Positions 1 to 9,335 of a stretch of DNA of 64,000 nt are shown piece by piece. Every line of letters begins with the position of its first letter. Position 1 is the stretch's first letter. Under the pieces are notes generated by a model. That model was given only the letters and a program-made list of their open reading frames with translations. It was not told the origin of the DNA and did not search any database. The translations under genes were made by a program, and so were the position numbers. Source of the stretch: CBDAPI01 sp965248635 (GTDB taxonomy: Bacteria; Acidobacteriota; UBA6911; RPQK01; CBDAPI01); assembly GCA_965248635.1 (NCBI GenBank), contig OZ252114.1, positions 868,001-932,000 of the forward strand. Reading direction: 5' to 3'.

Positions 1-705
1 CAAGCTTTCGAGCGTACCTTCAGGGGGCACCCGGGTTCCTCGCCTCTCGTCTGGCAGGTGCTGATTGGTGTCGATCTGGGCATTCAGCCGGGCAGTCAGG
101 ATATTGTGCTGGCCGGGACGTCACAGAGCGGGGAAGATTTTTCCCAGACCTACAGGCTGGTCATTCGAGAGAAGACGTTTCCCACCCGCCACCTGACCGT
201 CGACTCCAAGTACGTCAACCCCCCGGCTGAAGTGCTGGAGAGGATCCGTGAAGAATCGCGAACAACCAGTCGAATCTTTGCGGTCGTCACTCCATCGAGG
301 CTCTGGGTAGAGCCGTTCACGGCCCCGGTTTCGGGGCCCGCCAGCAGCAGCTTCGGGAAGCGCAGCATTCTGAACGGCCAACCTCGCAGTCCGCACAGTG
401 GGACGGATTTCTCAGGTCCGACCGGGACACCTGTGAAGGCCCCCAGCTCGGGAAGAGTGGTCCTGGCGGGAGATCTCTACTACTCGGGAAACACGGTCAT
501 TGTTGACCATGGTCTTGGGCTGTACTCGTACTTCGGACATCTGTCCAGAGCTCTCGTCACAGAGGGCCAGGTTCTGGAGCAGGGAGACGTTCTGGGCGAG
601 ATCGGTGCGACCGGACGAGTGACAGGAGCTCACCTGCACTGGGCGGTGCGGCTGAACCGAACCCGAGTCGATCCCCTTGGGCTGATCGCAGTCTCGGGGG
701 AGTAG
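1..705 (+). CDS. M23 family metallopeptidase (LytM-like), 5' end outside window
   Basis: Zn-dependent endopeptidase of the lysostaphin/LytM type, expected to cleave or bind peptidoglycan peptide cross-links outside the cytoplasmic membrane. The frame is open from base 1, so the gene begins upstream; the GTG at 58 is internal to the open frame. The C-terminal half carries the M23 signature: HSGTDF around nt 394-411 (H and D as zinc ligands) and the HLHW motif around nt 631-642 (catalytic and metal-binding His), with the usual G-rich beta strands between. The region before it is an all-beta extension, as in periplasmic M23 proteins. It converges with the next gene, and a weak hairpin plus T-run follows the stop. 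Family call is secure; the exact substrate is not known. Confidence 0.9.
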   Translation, partial: QAFERTFRGHPGSSPLVWQVLIGVDLGIQPGSQDIVLAGTSQSGEDFSQTYRLVIREKTFPTRHLTVDSKYVNPPAEVLERIREESRTTSRIFAVVTPSRLWVEPFTAPVSGPASSSFGKRSILNGQPRSPHSGTDFSGPTGTPVKAPSSGRVVLAGDLYYSGNTVIVDHGLGLYSYFGHLSRALVTEGQVLEQGDVLGEIGATGRVTGAHLHWAVRLNRTRVDPLGLIAVSGE

Positions 706-732
706 GCGCTCGCTGGGCTCGCGCCGGTTTTT
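705..732 (+). terminator. possible rho-independent terminator of the M23 gene
   Basis: GGCGC (705-709) pairs with GCGCC (721-725), and a run of five T follows at 728-732. The stem is short, so this is only a candidate. Confidence 0.3.
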
Positions 733-746
733 GGTTGCCCGTTAAT

Positions 747-767
747 AGTTGAAAGTTTCTAGTTCAA
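747..767 (+). repeat. degenerate 7-bp repeat array
   Basis: Three consecutive heptamers (AGTTGAA, AGTTTCT, AGTTCAA) lie in the 95-bp gap between two converging genes. They resemble, loosely, the better conserved heptad arrays at 12970, 47378 and 62739. Confidence 0.35.
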
Positions 768-800
768 GGCAACACTTCAACGAACCAAGGAAACGCAAAC

Positions 801-2192
801 CTACCCAATCCTGGCGATCACCATGGTCACGTCGTCGTGCTGGGGCTGATCACCTTGAAAACTCTCCAGAGTATTGTGGATGTGCTGGATCAACTCGTCG
901 GGGTTTTTCTCCCGATGACTCCGAATTTCAGAGACCAGCCGATCCCGCCCGAAAAACTCTTCCGGGGCTTGCTGCGTCTCCGTCACACCATCAGTGAACA
1001 TCACCAGAAGGTCACCGGACTCTAGCTCCTCTTCTCCTGGCGGGAAAGCAAAATCCTGCTTGAAACCAACGATGGGCCCCCCTTTTCGCAGTTCGAGCAG
1101 GCCGCCCCCCGCCCGAAGCAGGAAAGGAGGATCGTGGCCTGCGTTGACATACTGCAAGACAAGATCGTCCGTATTCAGGACGGCAACGAACAGGGTGGCG
1201 AATCTGCCAGTGGGTGTGTCTTCGACGAGTACGTCGTTGACGGCTCCTACGACATCTTCCAGAGAAAGAGAGCTCTTCAACCGGCCCCGCAGCACCGCTC
1301 TGAGCTCAGCCATCACGAGCGCTGCTCCAACTCCCTTCCCCGAGACGTCGGCAATGACCAGGGCGATTCGTTGTTCGTCGATCGGAAAAAAGTCGTAGTA
1401 GTCGCCCCCCACATGCCTGGCCGGTCGGCTGTCTCCTGCGAAGCTTACATTCTCGTACTCAGGGATTTCTTTAGGCCAGAACCCTGCCTGGATGTCGGTG
1501 GCAAGTCGCATTTCGCTTTCCAGGACTTCCTTCTGGATGGACTCCTTTAAGAGGCGATCTCTCTCGAGCGCGATGGCCGCCTGTGCCGAGAGAGCTGTCA
1601 GAAGTGCTACATCCCGCTCCTGAAAGCGTTCTGAACCTTTGTGGTTGATGGCCTGCAGGGCACCCAGGATCTCTCCTCCAGGACTCTGCATGGGCACGCA
1701 GACCAGGTCGCGGGTCCGGAATCGAGACCGCGCCACCTCTCCAAAGAATCGAGAGTCCCGGGCCGCGTCTGCGATCAGTAGAGGCTGCCGGTTCTCGACG
1801 ACCCAACCCCCGAATCCTTTGCCGGCGGGGATCCTGACGCCAGAGACCTCCGCTCTGGCCGGGCCCGTCGGAAGCGCAATAATCAACTCGCCCGTTTCAT
1901 GGTCGAGCAGCATCAGGGAACTGGCTTCCGCCTCCATGACCTCTTCAGCAGCTCGCATGATGCTCCCCAGCAGAGTGTCTGTTTCCTGACTGGAGTTGAT
2001 TTCCGCGATCAGATCGACCAGGTGGAGCAGGCGATTCGTTGAATGTATCCATGGGGTCAGGAAATCCACGTCCCAGCGCTCGGGTTGTCGTTCGCCATCC
2101 ATGAACCGGGGGCGATAATCGGGGGGAACCAGGGGAGCCAGTTGTGCCCCGGCGGTGCGTCGGTAGGCTTCGGCTATCGATTCGATTCGCAT
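801..2192 (-). CDS. GAF domain - SpoIIE/RsbU-type PP2C serine phosphatase
   Basis: Soluble signalling phosphatase. A GAF sensor domain occupies roughly residues 60-200 and is followed by a PP2C-like SpoIIE domain to the end. Visible phosphatase motifs are the HVGGDYYD and IADVSGKG metal-binding segments, NAGHDPP, and FTDGVTE near the C-terminus. Family members dephosphorylate anti-sigma-factor antagonists in partner-switching stress pathways; no antagonist or anti-sigma kinase is encoded nearby. An earlier in-frame start at 2246 would overlap the small upstream gene by 73 bp. I chose the ATG at 2192, which leaves a 19-bp overlap, but neither start has a strong ribosome binding site. Confidence 0.85.
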   Translation of the reverse strand: MRIESIAEAYRRTAGAQLAPLVPPDYRPRFMDGERQPERWDVDFLTPWIHSTNRLLHLVDLIAEINSSQETDTLLGSIMRAAEEVMEAEASSLMLLDHETGELIIALPTGPARAEVSGVRIPAGKGFGGWVVENRQPLLIADAARDSRFFGEVARSRFRTRDLVCVPMQSPGGEILGALQAINHKGSERFQERDVALLTALSAQAAIALERDRLLKESIQKEVLESEMRLATDIQAGFWPKEIPEYENVSFAGDSRPARHVGGDYYDFFPIDEQRIALVIADVSGKGVGAALVMAELRAVLRGRLKSSLSLEDVVGAVNDVLVEDTPTGRFATLFVAVLNTDDLVLQYVNAGHDPPFLLRAGGGLLELRKGGPIVGFKQDFAFPPGEEELESGDLLVMFTDGVTETQQAPEEFFGRDRLVSEIRSHREKNPDELIQHIHNTLESFQGDQPQHDDVTMVIARIG

Positions 2193-2440
2193 CTCTGACA
2201 CCGGACTCTGGTTTGCTGCGGAAGTGACGGGAGTCGCGGTTCCCACTCGATCAGTGTGACTTCGTGAAGCTCGAGTGCAAACCGGTGCAAACTCTCGGGC
2301 AAGGGGCTCCCCGTGCGAACCCAGAAAGTGGTCAGTGGCTGGGAGACTTCTGTCACACTCCCGCGAATTGCCCCGGAGCTATCGTCCTCGAGCCAGAATC
2401 GAGCCGCCAGTCGACTGCTCACAGGATACTTCACTGTCAT
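2174..2440 (-). CDS. hypothetical protein, 88 aa
   Basis: Small open frame directly upstream of the phosphatase gene, overlapping its start by 19 bp, which would fit translational coupling. It has no signal peptide or membrane segment. The middle looks beta-rich (WVRTGSPLP, LHEVTLIEWEP) and the C-terminus has a CQRC pair. I do not recognise a family. No good ribosome binding site is visible, so it could be spurious. The divergent gap 2441-2532 would hold promoters for this gene and the peptidase on the other strand. Confidence 0.4.
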   Translation of the reverse strand: MTVKYPVSSRLAARFWLEDDSSGAIRGSVTEVSQPLTTFWVRTGSPLPESLHRFALELHEVTLIEWEPRLPSLPQQTRVRCQRCESNR

Positions 2441-2532
2441 TTGTCAGGAGTTCCAAGGATGTAGAATAAAGGCTCTCGCATCAAAGCCGGAGCGAATAGT
2501 ATAGGAAATGGAAGTGAACAGAAAGGTTACTC

Positions 2533-4386
2533 TTGGAAAAGACGTTTCGTGAAAAACAACCATTGGCCGCCGGTGTGTCGCCTGACCAGCCGGCTGCGCA
2601 GGGCATCAGCTGGGATCTGAGCGATCTCTACACCTCGATCGAGGATCCTCATCTCCAGAGGGACCAGGAGCGGGCCAGTGAGCTGGCTACGGCTTTTCGA
2701 AGCCGCTACCAAGGACAGATTCAGGCCGAAGGGATTACCGCCGGGTTGATTGCCGATTCTCTCCAGGACTACGAAGAGCTTCTCGAAGTGGCCTACAAGC
2801 CAGTGGTCTACGCGCGGCTCCTCCACGCTGCTGACTCGCAGAAACCTGAGCACGGGGCGCTGCTGGCCGCCACTCATGACGCCTTCACAGCCATTCAGAC
2901 CCGAATCATGTTCTATGAACTCGACTGGATCGCGCTGCCCGATGAAGCTGCCTCCCGGATCGCGAGGAGCGCTGAGTGTTCGAGACGGCGTCACTTCCTG
3001 GAGAAAATCCGAGTGTTCAGGCCTCACACCTTGACTGAACCGGAAGAGATCATTGTGGCGGAGAAGGGTGTAACCGGTCTTTCGGCGTTCCGCCGACTCT
3101 TCGACGAAATCACCAGTTCTTCGCAGTTCGAAATCGAGGTAGACGGGGTTCTCAAGAGAATGACTCAGAGCGAGGTCCTGTCGCTTCTCTACCACTCCGA
3201 CCGGAACACCCGAAAGGAAGCTCATCGGGGATTTACGCGAGGACTGGAGAAGACCACTCACCTGGCTACTTTCATTTTGAACACCACGGTAAAAGACCAT
3301 GCGGTGGATTGTCGTTTGAGGAAGTATGCGAACCCGGCCGAGGTTCGTCATCTGGCCAATGAGATCAGTCACCAGAGCTTCGAGAGCCTGCTTGCAGCCG
3401 TGGAGAGTCGGGCGGATATCCTTCGGGATTACTACCTGTTGAAACGCCGACTCCTGGGGGTGGAGAAGCTGTACGACTACGATCGGTACGCCCCGGTTGA
3501 AGTCCAGGGGGTATCACTCCCCACCTGCGGCTGGCAGGAAGCTAGTCGTGTGGTAAGGGATTCCTATCATGAATTCAGTCCGAAACTGGGCGAGATCGTG
3601 GATCGGTTTCTGAGCGGTGACTGGGTCGACGCAGAGACGCGTCTGGGGAAGCGGGGGGGTGCCTTCTGCAGCGCCACCGTGCCTTCAGTCCATCCTTACA
3701 TTCTCGTCAACTTTGGCGGAAAGCTGAGTGACGCCATGACGCTGGCCCATGAATTGGGGCATGGAGTCCATCAGTTTCTTTCCAGGCCTCACGGCATACT
3801 GCAAGTCAACACACCACTCACTCTGGCCGAGACAGCGAGTGTTTTCGGAGAGATGCTCGTTTTCGATCGCCTGCTCAAGCAACAGGATGATCCTCGTGCA
3901 AGGCTCGCTCTTCTGTGCCACAAGCTGGAGGATTCCTTCGCGACGGTGTTTCGCCAGGTGGTCTTGACCCGCTTCGAGCAACAGGTCCACGAGGCCCGCG
4001 GCGGGAAAGAGCTTTCCACCGCGGAGATTGATCAGATCTGGATGGATGCAAATGCTCCCCTCCACAGCGACGCCGTGGAACTGACGCCTGAGTACGGTCG
4101 CTGGTGGACGTACATCGGCCACTTCGTCCATCAGCCCTTTTATTGTTATGCTTATTCCTTCGGGGAGTTGATGGTACTGGCGCTCTGGAACCAGTTCCGT
4201 CGGGAGGGAGCGAGTTTTGTTCCCCGTTACCTGGAGTTGTTGAGCGCAGGGGGTACTGAAACCCCCGAGATCCTGATTGACCGGGTGGGGCTGCAACTGA
4301 GCGATCCGGGATTCTGGAATTCGGGTCTGGACATTCTGGCCGAGATGCTGGCGGATGCTGAAAGGACGGCGGCGAAAGTTCTGTAG
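2533..4386 (+). CDS. pepF: oligoendopeptidase F family (M3B) metallopeptidase
   Basis: Cytoplasmic zinc oligopeptidase that degrades short peptides. The zinc-binding HELGHG motif is at about nt 3750-3767 and the downstream glutamate ligand region ETASVFGEM at about nt 3829-3855. The N-terminal lobe has the PepF fold (WDLSDLY near the start; YYLLKRRLLG before the catalytic domain). Length, 617 aa, is normal for the family. The start is a TTG at 2533 preceded by GAAAGG at a spacing of six bases; an in-frame TGA lies at 2515, so no earlier start is possible. It converges with the DAHP synthase gene, with only 15 bp between stops. Confidence 0.93.
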   Translation: MEKTFREKQPLAAGVSPDQPAAQGISWDLSDLYTSIEDPHLQRDQERASELATAFRSRYQGQIQAEGITAGLIADSLQDYEELLEVAYKPVVYARLLHAADSQKPEHGALLAATHDAFTAIQTRIMFYELDWIALPDEAASRIARSAECSRRRHFLEKIRVFRPHTLTEPEEIIVAEKGVTGLSAFRRLFDEITSSSQFEIEVDGVLKRMTQSEVLSLLYHSDRNTRKEAHRGFTRGLEKTTHLATFILNTTVKDHAVDCRLRKYANPAEVRHLANEISHQSFESLLAAVESRADILRDYYLLKRRLLGVEKLYDYDRYAPVEVQGVSLPTCGWQEASRVVRDSYHEFSPKLGEIVDRFLSGDWVDAETRLGKRGGAFCSATVPSVHPYILVNFGGKLSDAMTLAHELGHGVHQFLSRPHGILQVNTPLTLAETASVFGEMLVFDRLLKQQDDPRARLALLCHKLEDSFATVFRQVVLTRFEQQVHEARGGKELSTAEIDQIWMDANAPLHSDAVELTPEYGRWWTYIGHFVHQPFYCYAYSFGELMVLALWNQFRREGASFVPRYLELLSAGGTETPEILIDRVGLQLSDPGFWNSGLDILAEMLADAERTAAKVL

Positions 4387-4391
4387 CGCCG

Positions 4392-4418
4392 GGCGCGCGC
4401 CCTACGAGCGCGCCTTTT
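4392..4418 (+). terminator. rho-independent terminator after pepF
   Basis: GGCGCGC (4392-4398) and GCGCGCC (4408-4414) form a perfect 7-bp GC stem with a 9-nt loop, followed by TTTT (4415-4418). It overlaps the 3' end of the opposing DAHP synthase gene. Confidence 0.6.
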
Positions 4419-5775
4419 CGAGCCGGCCGGCAACCAGCAGGGCGATCTCGAGGGCCTGCTCATAGTTGAGGCGGGGATCGACCTGTGTTCGATAGGCGCG
4501 TACCAGATCAGCCTCTGTAAGCCCCCGGACACCTCCGACACACTCGGTGACGTTCTCACCCGTTAACTCGACATGCAGTCCTCCCAGTCGAGATCCCAGG
4601 CCCTCGTGAATATCAAACGCCCGGTCCACTTCCGTGCGGACTCGATTGAAGTCACGGGTCTTGTAGCCGTTTGCGGTGACTTCCGTATTCCCATGCATGG
4701 GATCGCAGGACCAGAGAACGATCTGTCCTGACCGCTGAACGGCACGCACCAGAGGAGGCAGGTGTTTCTCGATGTTGTCGTCTCCGAATCGATGGGTTAA
4801 CGTAATCCGCCCGGCCTCGTTCTCCGGATTCAGCCGGTCGATCAGGGCGCTCAGACTTTCCGCTTCGGAACTCGACCCGATCTTGATTCCGATTGGATTC
4901 GAGATTCCGCGAAAGTACTCCACATGGGCGCTGTTGATATTTCTGGTGCGGTCTCCGATCCATGGAAAGTGGGTGGTCAGGTCAAACCACTTTTCAACCC
5001 TGGCAATAAACCGGGTCTGGGCCTGTTCGTATTGGAGATGCAGTCCCTCATGACTTGTGTAAAAGTCCACTCGCTTTACTTTTCCAATCACGGTTCCGGC
5101 CAGTGTCTCGAAGAACTTGAGGGACTCGCTCAGGGCCTTGACGCGCTCCTGGTAGCGGCTTGCCCTGGGTGAGAGTTTGACGAAGTCCAGCTCCCAGAAC
5201 TCCGGATGGTGGAGGTCCGCGAAGCCGCCGTCACTCAGTGATCGGATGAAGTTGAGCGTCAGGGCAGCCCGTTCGTATCCTCGCAGCAGAAGCTGTGGAT
5301 CGGGTCGGCGGTCTTTTTCCGTGAAGGGGAGGCGGTTCACCAGGTCGCCCCGGTAACTGGGGAGGCTGACACCATCCCGTGTTTCGATGTCGCTGGACCG
5401 GGGCTTGGCAAACTGTCCGGCGAAACGTCCCACCCGGATGACCTGCTTCTGGGCTCCGTGGATCAAGACCAGGCTCATCTGCAGCAGGATCTTCAGTTTG
5501 ATCGCAATAATTGGCGACTCGCAATCTTCGAGGCTTTCTGAGCAATCCCCCCCCTGAAGAAGGAACTGTTTGCCCAGGGCAGCCTCTGCCAGCTGCGCCT
5601 TGAGAGTCTCAATCTCCCAGCTCGTGACCAGCGGTGGGAGCTTTGCCAGTTGCTCGACGACCTCAGTCAGGCTGTGCTGGTCTGGGTAGGTGGGTTGCTG
5701 CTCGGCCAGCTTGCTTTTCCAGCTGGAAGGAGTCCATTGGTCGCCCCGATCTGGTTTTCCAATCGCTTCCGACAT
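4402..5775 (-). CDS. 3-deoxy-7-phosphoheptulonate synthase, class II
   Basis: First enzyme of the shikimate pathway: condenses phosphoenolpyruvate and erythrose 4-phosphate to DAHP. The 457-aa length and motifs are those of the plant-like class II enzyme: QGGDCSES near residue 78, the RVGRFAGQFAKPRS active-site loop, LTHRFGDDN, and the metal-binding WSCDPMHGN segment toward the C-terminus. It is a lone gene; no other aromatic biosynthesis gene is adjacent. It lies 71 bp downstream of addA on the same strand. Confidence 0.95.
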   Translation of the reverse strand: MSEAIGKPDRGDQWTPSSWKSKLAEQQPTYPDQHSLTEVVEQLAKLPPLVTSWEIETLKAQLAEAALGKQFLLQGGDCSESLEDCESPIIAIKLKILLQMSLVLIHGAQKQVIRVGRFAGQFAKPRSSDIETRDGVSLPSYRGDLVNRLPFTEKDRRPDPQLLLRGYERAALTLNFIRSLSDGGFADLHHPEFWELDFVKLSPRASRYQERVKALSESLKFFETLAGTVIGKVKRVDFYTSHEGLHLQYEQAQTRFIARVEKWFDLTTHFPWIGDRTRNINSAHVEYFRGISNPIGIKIGSSSEAESLSALIDRLNPENEAGRITLTHRFGDDNIEKHLPPLVRAVQRSGQIVLWSCDPMHGNTEVTANGYKTRDFNRVRTEVDRAFDIHEGLGSRLGGLHVELTGENVTECVGGVRGLTEADLVRAYRTQVDPRLNYEQALEIALLVAGRLEKARS

Positions 5776-5829
5776 CGGTCTCTATCCTGCCCTGATGAGG
5801 GCCTATGATACCAGACAACGGGAAGGTTC

Positions 5830-5850
5830 CAGTGAAACGTGAAACTCTAA
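5830..5850 (-). repeat. degenerate 7-bp repeat array after addA
   Basis: On the + strand CAGTGAA, ACGTGAA and ACTCTAA follow in 7-bp phase, overlapping the addA stop codon. ACGTGAA also occurs in the arrays at 57698 and 62739. Confidence 0.4.
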
Positions 5851-8800
5851 ATCCGGACCAGGTAGGGCTTGACTGGCTGCTTGGTCGCCGCTCCCAGGGC
5901 CAGCGCATACCACTGGATCTGGTTGCGGTATTCCGCAAGATGATCCTCGAACTCGGCTGCGGTCTTGAAATCGATTAGGGTCCATTCGCCGGAGGAGAGA
6001 TAGGCAAGATCGATCGTTCCTTCTACCAGTCGGCCACCATCCATGCGGTGGGTGATCGGGTGCTCTCTCAGACACCGCTCCGCCCGACCCGCCGGCGCCA
6101 CCAGATCATCCTTCAGGATCCTCCCGACTGCCTGGATCGCTTGTGCGAGTTCCGAGTCCGTTGCCCGCATCACCCGGGCGTGGAAGCGAGCCAGGTGTTT
6201 CAGGTCCTGATCGGTGGCCTGGAAGGGTATGTCTCGCAGTAGTGTGTGCACAAGAACGCCGAATCTCCTACCCCGGGGAACAGTGGAGTCCAGCAGGTTA
6301 TGGACAATCACTTCGTACTCTCTGGGGGGAGGTGTGTCCACGTCGCTGGGACGAATGATCGTCAGCGATGCCCGGGCCCCCGCCAGGAGGGCCTCCTCTC
6401 TGCTGGCCTTCCAGGTCTGGTAGCGTTGCTGACCCTCGGCGGAGCCCGCCTCGTCATAGACCAGAACCTCTTCATCCCGGAGCCCCTGATTTGGAGCTAC
6501 GTTGAGTTTGAGCGCAGCCGGGTCCCACCACAGAACCCTATGGGTCCCTTTGAGGGGACGATGAAGGCCCGGCTTGATCAAGGGCAGGGCAACGCCGTCT
6601 CGATTGATGGGAGGCAGAATAGCCGTCCGGTCGCCGAAGTCCGGGCACTCGGGAGGCGGAGGGGCCGGCTCATACCAGGAGTCCCGCTGCGGGTAGATGG
6701 CAGGGTTGAGCGGTGAAATCCAGCCCCCGGTGTAGTAGTCGGGTCCCACGCCAACCGCCGGGACTACCAGCATCTCCCGCGCCCGCGTGGCGGCAACGTA
6801 GGCGATGCGTTCTCCTTCAGCAACGTCTCTCCCGTACTCGAGGTCCCGATTCTCAACCAGTTCCCACGGCTGGCAGAACAGCAGAGACTGAGCGCACAGG
6901 TTGTTTTGCTGATCCACATGCTGCGAGGGATAGGGTGAGGCAATCCTGGCGGTCATGTCCGCCAGAATGACGACGGGAGACTCCAGTCCCTTTGCGGAAT
7001 GCAGGGTCATCAGCCGAACGCCGTCCGCCGCTTCCTCCAGTACGGGTGAGTCGACGGAGCGCGGTTTTTCGGCCTCTTCGATCAGGAAATCAACAAAGCC
7101 TCGAAAAGACAACCCCCCGCTCAGCTCATAGCTCCGTGCCAGGTCGCAGATCCTTTGCACGTTGGCCAGGACCTGCTCTCCGGTTGGTCGGAGAGCCAGC
7201 CCGGCATGGGCCCGGCAGAATTCCAGAATTCGGTTGATGGTGTCGACGATGGGCCGGCGATTCCGTGTGTGGTGCAGCTCAGCCAGCAACTGGAGAATGG
7301 CAACAATCTCGCCGAAGTCGGCAGGGATACTCTCCTGCTGCTGATGGAAAGGATGCAGGTTTCCCACCCTCTTGCGAAACGCCAGGAGGGGACCATCCTC
7401 GATTGCAAACAGAGATCCTCGCAGGGTGGCAAAGACGTTCAGTTCGTCATCCGGCCACTCAATGGCAGTCAGCGCGGCTCGAAGGCTTTCTACTTCCTCA
7501 CGCTGATGGAAGGTTCGGGATCCCACCAGCAGATGAGTTATGCCCCGGGCGTCCAGCGCCCGAATATAGGGCCGGGTCATGTCTCGATCGAGGGAGATAA
7601 AGCGCCGGAAGAGAAAGGTGATGTGGCGGGCTTCGATAGGGATTCTCAGGCCCGGGTTCTCTGGATCCTGCACCTCCCACGGCTGCTCGGCGAGAAGCCA
7701 GCCGACAAATGCGGCCGCTGCGTCCGGAAAGGTGGACTGAACCGACTTGTGAGTGATTTGGCCGGACCAGATCCGGGGTTCCGGGACGGGCAGGGCGACG
7801 ACCTCCGGAGGACCCCTTCCAACTCCGCTGATTAGAGTGACGTTGTCCGTGTCCTGAGGTGACCGAAGAGGCACATAGTGGGGCTGAACCCGCTCGGTAT
7901 CCCCGTCGAACACCACCTCAAAGCAAGCGTTGATTGCCTTCTGCAGTGGTTGAACCGATCTGAAATTAGTCTGCAGGTGGAGCAGGCGAACTCCGGACTC
8001 CGTCAGGATCTTTTTGACTTCCTCGTAGAGTTGAACGTCCGCCCGTCGGAAACGGTAAATCGACTGCTTCGGATCACCGACAATGAAAAGCCGCCCCCCT
8101 GAGATCTGTACCTTGCGCCAGTCGCTCTCCTCGGTGTTCGAGGCGGCAAGGAGGAACATAATCTCCACCTGAAGTGGATCCGTGTCCTGAAACTCGTCGA
8201 CAAAAATGTGTGTGAACCTTGAGTTGAGATGCTCCCTGACGTCCGGATAGTCACGCACCAGGTCACGTACCATGACCAGAAGATCGACGAAATCGACCCG
8301 CCCCAGTTGCCTTTTGGCCTCCAGGTATTCCCCGATCACTGACTCGAAGATCGGACGCAGGGAGGCGGCCAGGTCGGCGTCGGCCCTTTGCTTGAAACCT
8401 TCCAGCAGCGAGATCAGTTCTTCACGCATGCGCAAGGCATCCTCACGGGAGACCTGGTCGGAGAACTTGCCGTGGCCCTTTCGCTTTTTTCTGGTCAGAT
8501 CGTGCAGCAGCTCGATGCTGAGGCGAGCCTCCAATTCGTCATAGTCGCGATTGCTGAGAGCTTTTGAAGGCCGCAGATCCACCGACCGCTGGAGGTCGTC
8601 TACGAAGCGTCGCAGGGGTTTCAGGTCGACGCGCAGGTTGTCTCTTGGATTCGAGCATCTCCCACTGGCGGTGGCGAGGGCTATCGCCTTTTCGAGAAGG
8701 TCCGTAATCTCCCGATTGCGGTTGAAGGTTCGGATCTCCCAGGGCTGGGTAAAGTCACGTCGCTCGACTAATCTCCAGGCTTCATCCCGGAGCCGGTCCA

Positions 8801-9335
8801 GGGGGCCAAGCTGTCCGCTCCTCCGGACGCTCAATCTTGCCAGCGCACGGCTCAAGGCGGTGGGCATCTCATTCAGCTTCCGTTCAATCCATGATTTGAA
8901 CACCCGGTTGAACAGGCGCGGAGCTTCAGTTTCGGAGAGCTCCTGAAAGTCGGGATCAATCTGAGCTTCCACGGGCCGCTCCCGGAGGATCTCCGCACAG
9001 AAAGAATGAATGGTTCCAACCCGAGCCTCCTCCAATGAGGCGATGGCAGCTTCGATGTTCCGCAGGGCGTCTGCATCGGGTACCTTCTGACGCGCTGTCT
9101 CGAGTTCATGGCGCAGCCGCAGTTTCAGTTCGCCGGCTGCCTTGCGCGTGAAAGTGACGGCGACGATCTTGTCTACTTCCGCTTTTCCGGACTGCAGAAG
9201 AGCCACCAGGCGGTGCACCAGCACCGTCGTTTTGCCGGTTCCAGCTGCTGCCTCGACCAGGAAGCTCTCATTCAGATTGGTTTTGATTTCCTCGCGTTGC
9301 GCCCCGTCAACGAGATTCCGTTGACTCGACATCAC
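5847..9335 (-). CDS. addA: AddA-like helicase-nuclease subunit (UvrD/RecB superfamily)
   Basis: Large subunit of the AddAB double-strand break resection enzyme: ATP-driven 3'-5' translocation plus DNA cutting before RecA loading. All superfamily 1 motifs are present in order: AAAGTGKTT (Walker A, about residue 32), TFTRKAAGE (Ia), FVDEFQDTD (II), GDPKQSIYRFRRAD (III), LQTNFRS (IV), LMTLHSAKGLE (V), YVAATRARE (VI). The C-terminus has a PD-(D/E)xK nuclease core, GTIDLAY...LIDFKT. At 1162 aa it is full length. Its start overlaps the end of addB by four bases (ATGA), so the pair is translationally coupled. Confidence 0.93.
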   Translation of the reverse strand: MMSSQRNLVDGAQREEIKTNLNESFLVEAAAGTGKTTVLVHRLVALLQSGKAEVDKIVAVTFTRKAAGELKLRLRHELETARQKVPDADALRNIEAAIASLEEARVGTIHSFCAEILRERPVEAQIDPDFQELSETEAPRLFNRVFKSWIERKLNEMPTALSRALARLSVRRSGQLGPLDRLRDEAWRLVERRDFTQPWEIRTFNRNREITDLLEKAIALATASGRCSNPRDNLRVDLKPLRRFVDDLQRSVDLRPSKALSNRDYDELEARLSIELLHDLTRKKRKGHGKFSDQVSREDALRMREELISLLEGFKQRADADLAASLRPIFESVIGEYLEAKRQLGRVDFVDLLVMVRDLVRDYPDVREHLNSRFTHIFVDEFQDTDPLQVEIMFLLAASNTEESDWRKVQISGGRLFIVGDPKQSIYRFRRADVQLYEEVKKILTESGVRLLHLQTNFRSVQPLQKAINACFEVVFDGDTERVQPHYVPLRSPQDTDNVTLISGVGRGPPEVVALPVPEPRIWSGQITHKSVQSTFPDAAAAFVGWLLAEQPWEVQDPENPGLRIPIEARHITFLFRRFISLDRDMTRPYIRALDARGITHLLVGSRTFHQREEVESLRAALTAIEWPDDELNVFATLRGSLFAIEDGPLLAFRKRVGNLHPFHQQQESIPADFGEIVAILQLLAELHHTRNRRPIVDTINRILEFCRAHAGLALRPTGEQVLANVQRICDLARSYELSGGLSFRGFVDFLIEEAEKPRSVDSPVLEEAADGVRLMTLHSAKGLESPVVILADMTARIASPYPSQHVDQQNNLCAQSLLFCQPWELVENRDLEYGRDVAEGERIAYVAATRAREMLVVPAVGVGPDYYTGGWISPLNPAIYPQRDSWYEPAPPPPECPDFGDRTAILPPINRDGVALPLIKPGLHRPLKGTHRVLWWDPAALKLNVAPNQGLRDEEVLVYDEAGSAEGQQRYQTWKASREEALLAGARASLTIIRPSDVDTPPPREYEVIVHNLLDSTVPRGRRFGVLVHTLLRDIPFQATDQDLKHLARFHARVMRATDSELAQAIQAVGRILKDDLVAPAGRAERCLREHPITHRMDGGRLVEGTIDLAYLSSGEWTLIDFKTAAEFEDHLAEYRNQIQWYALALGAATKQPVKPYLVRI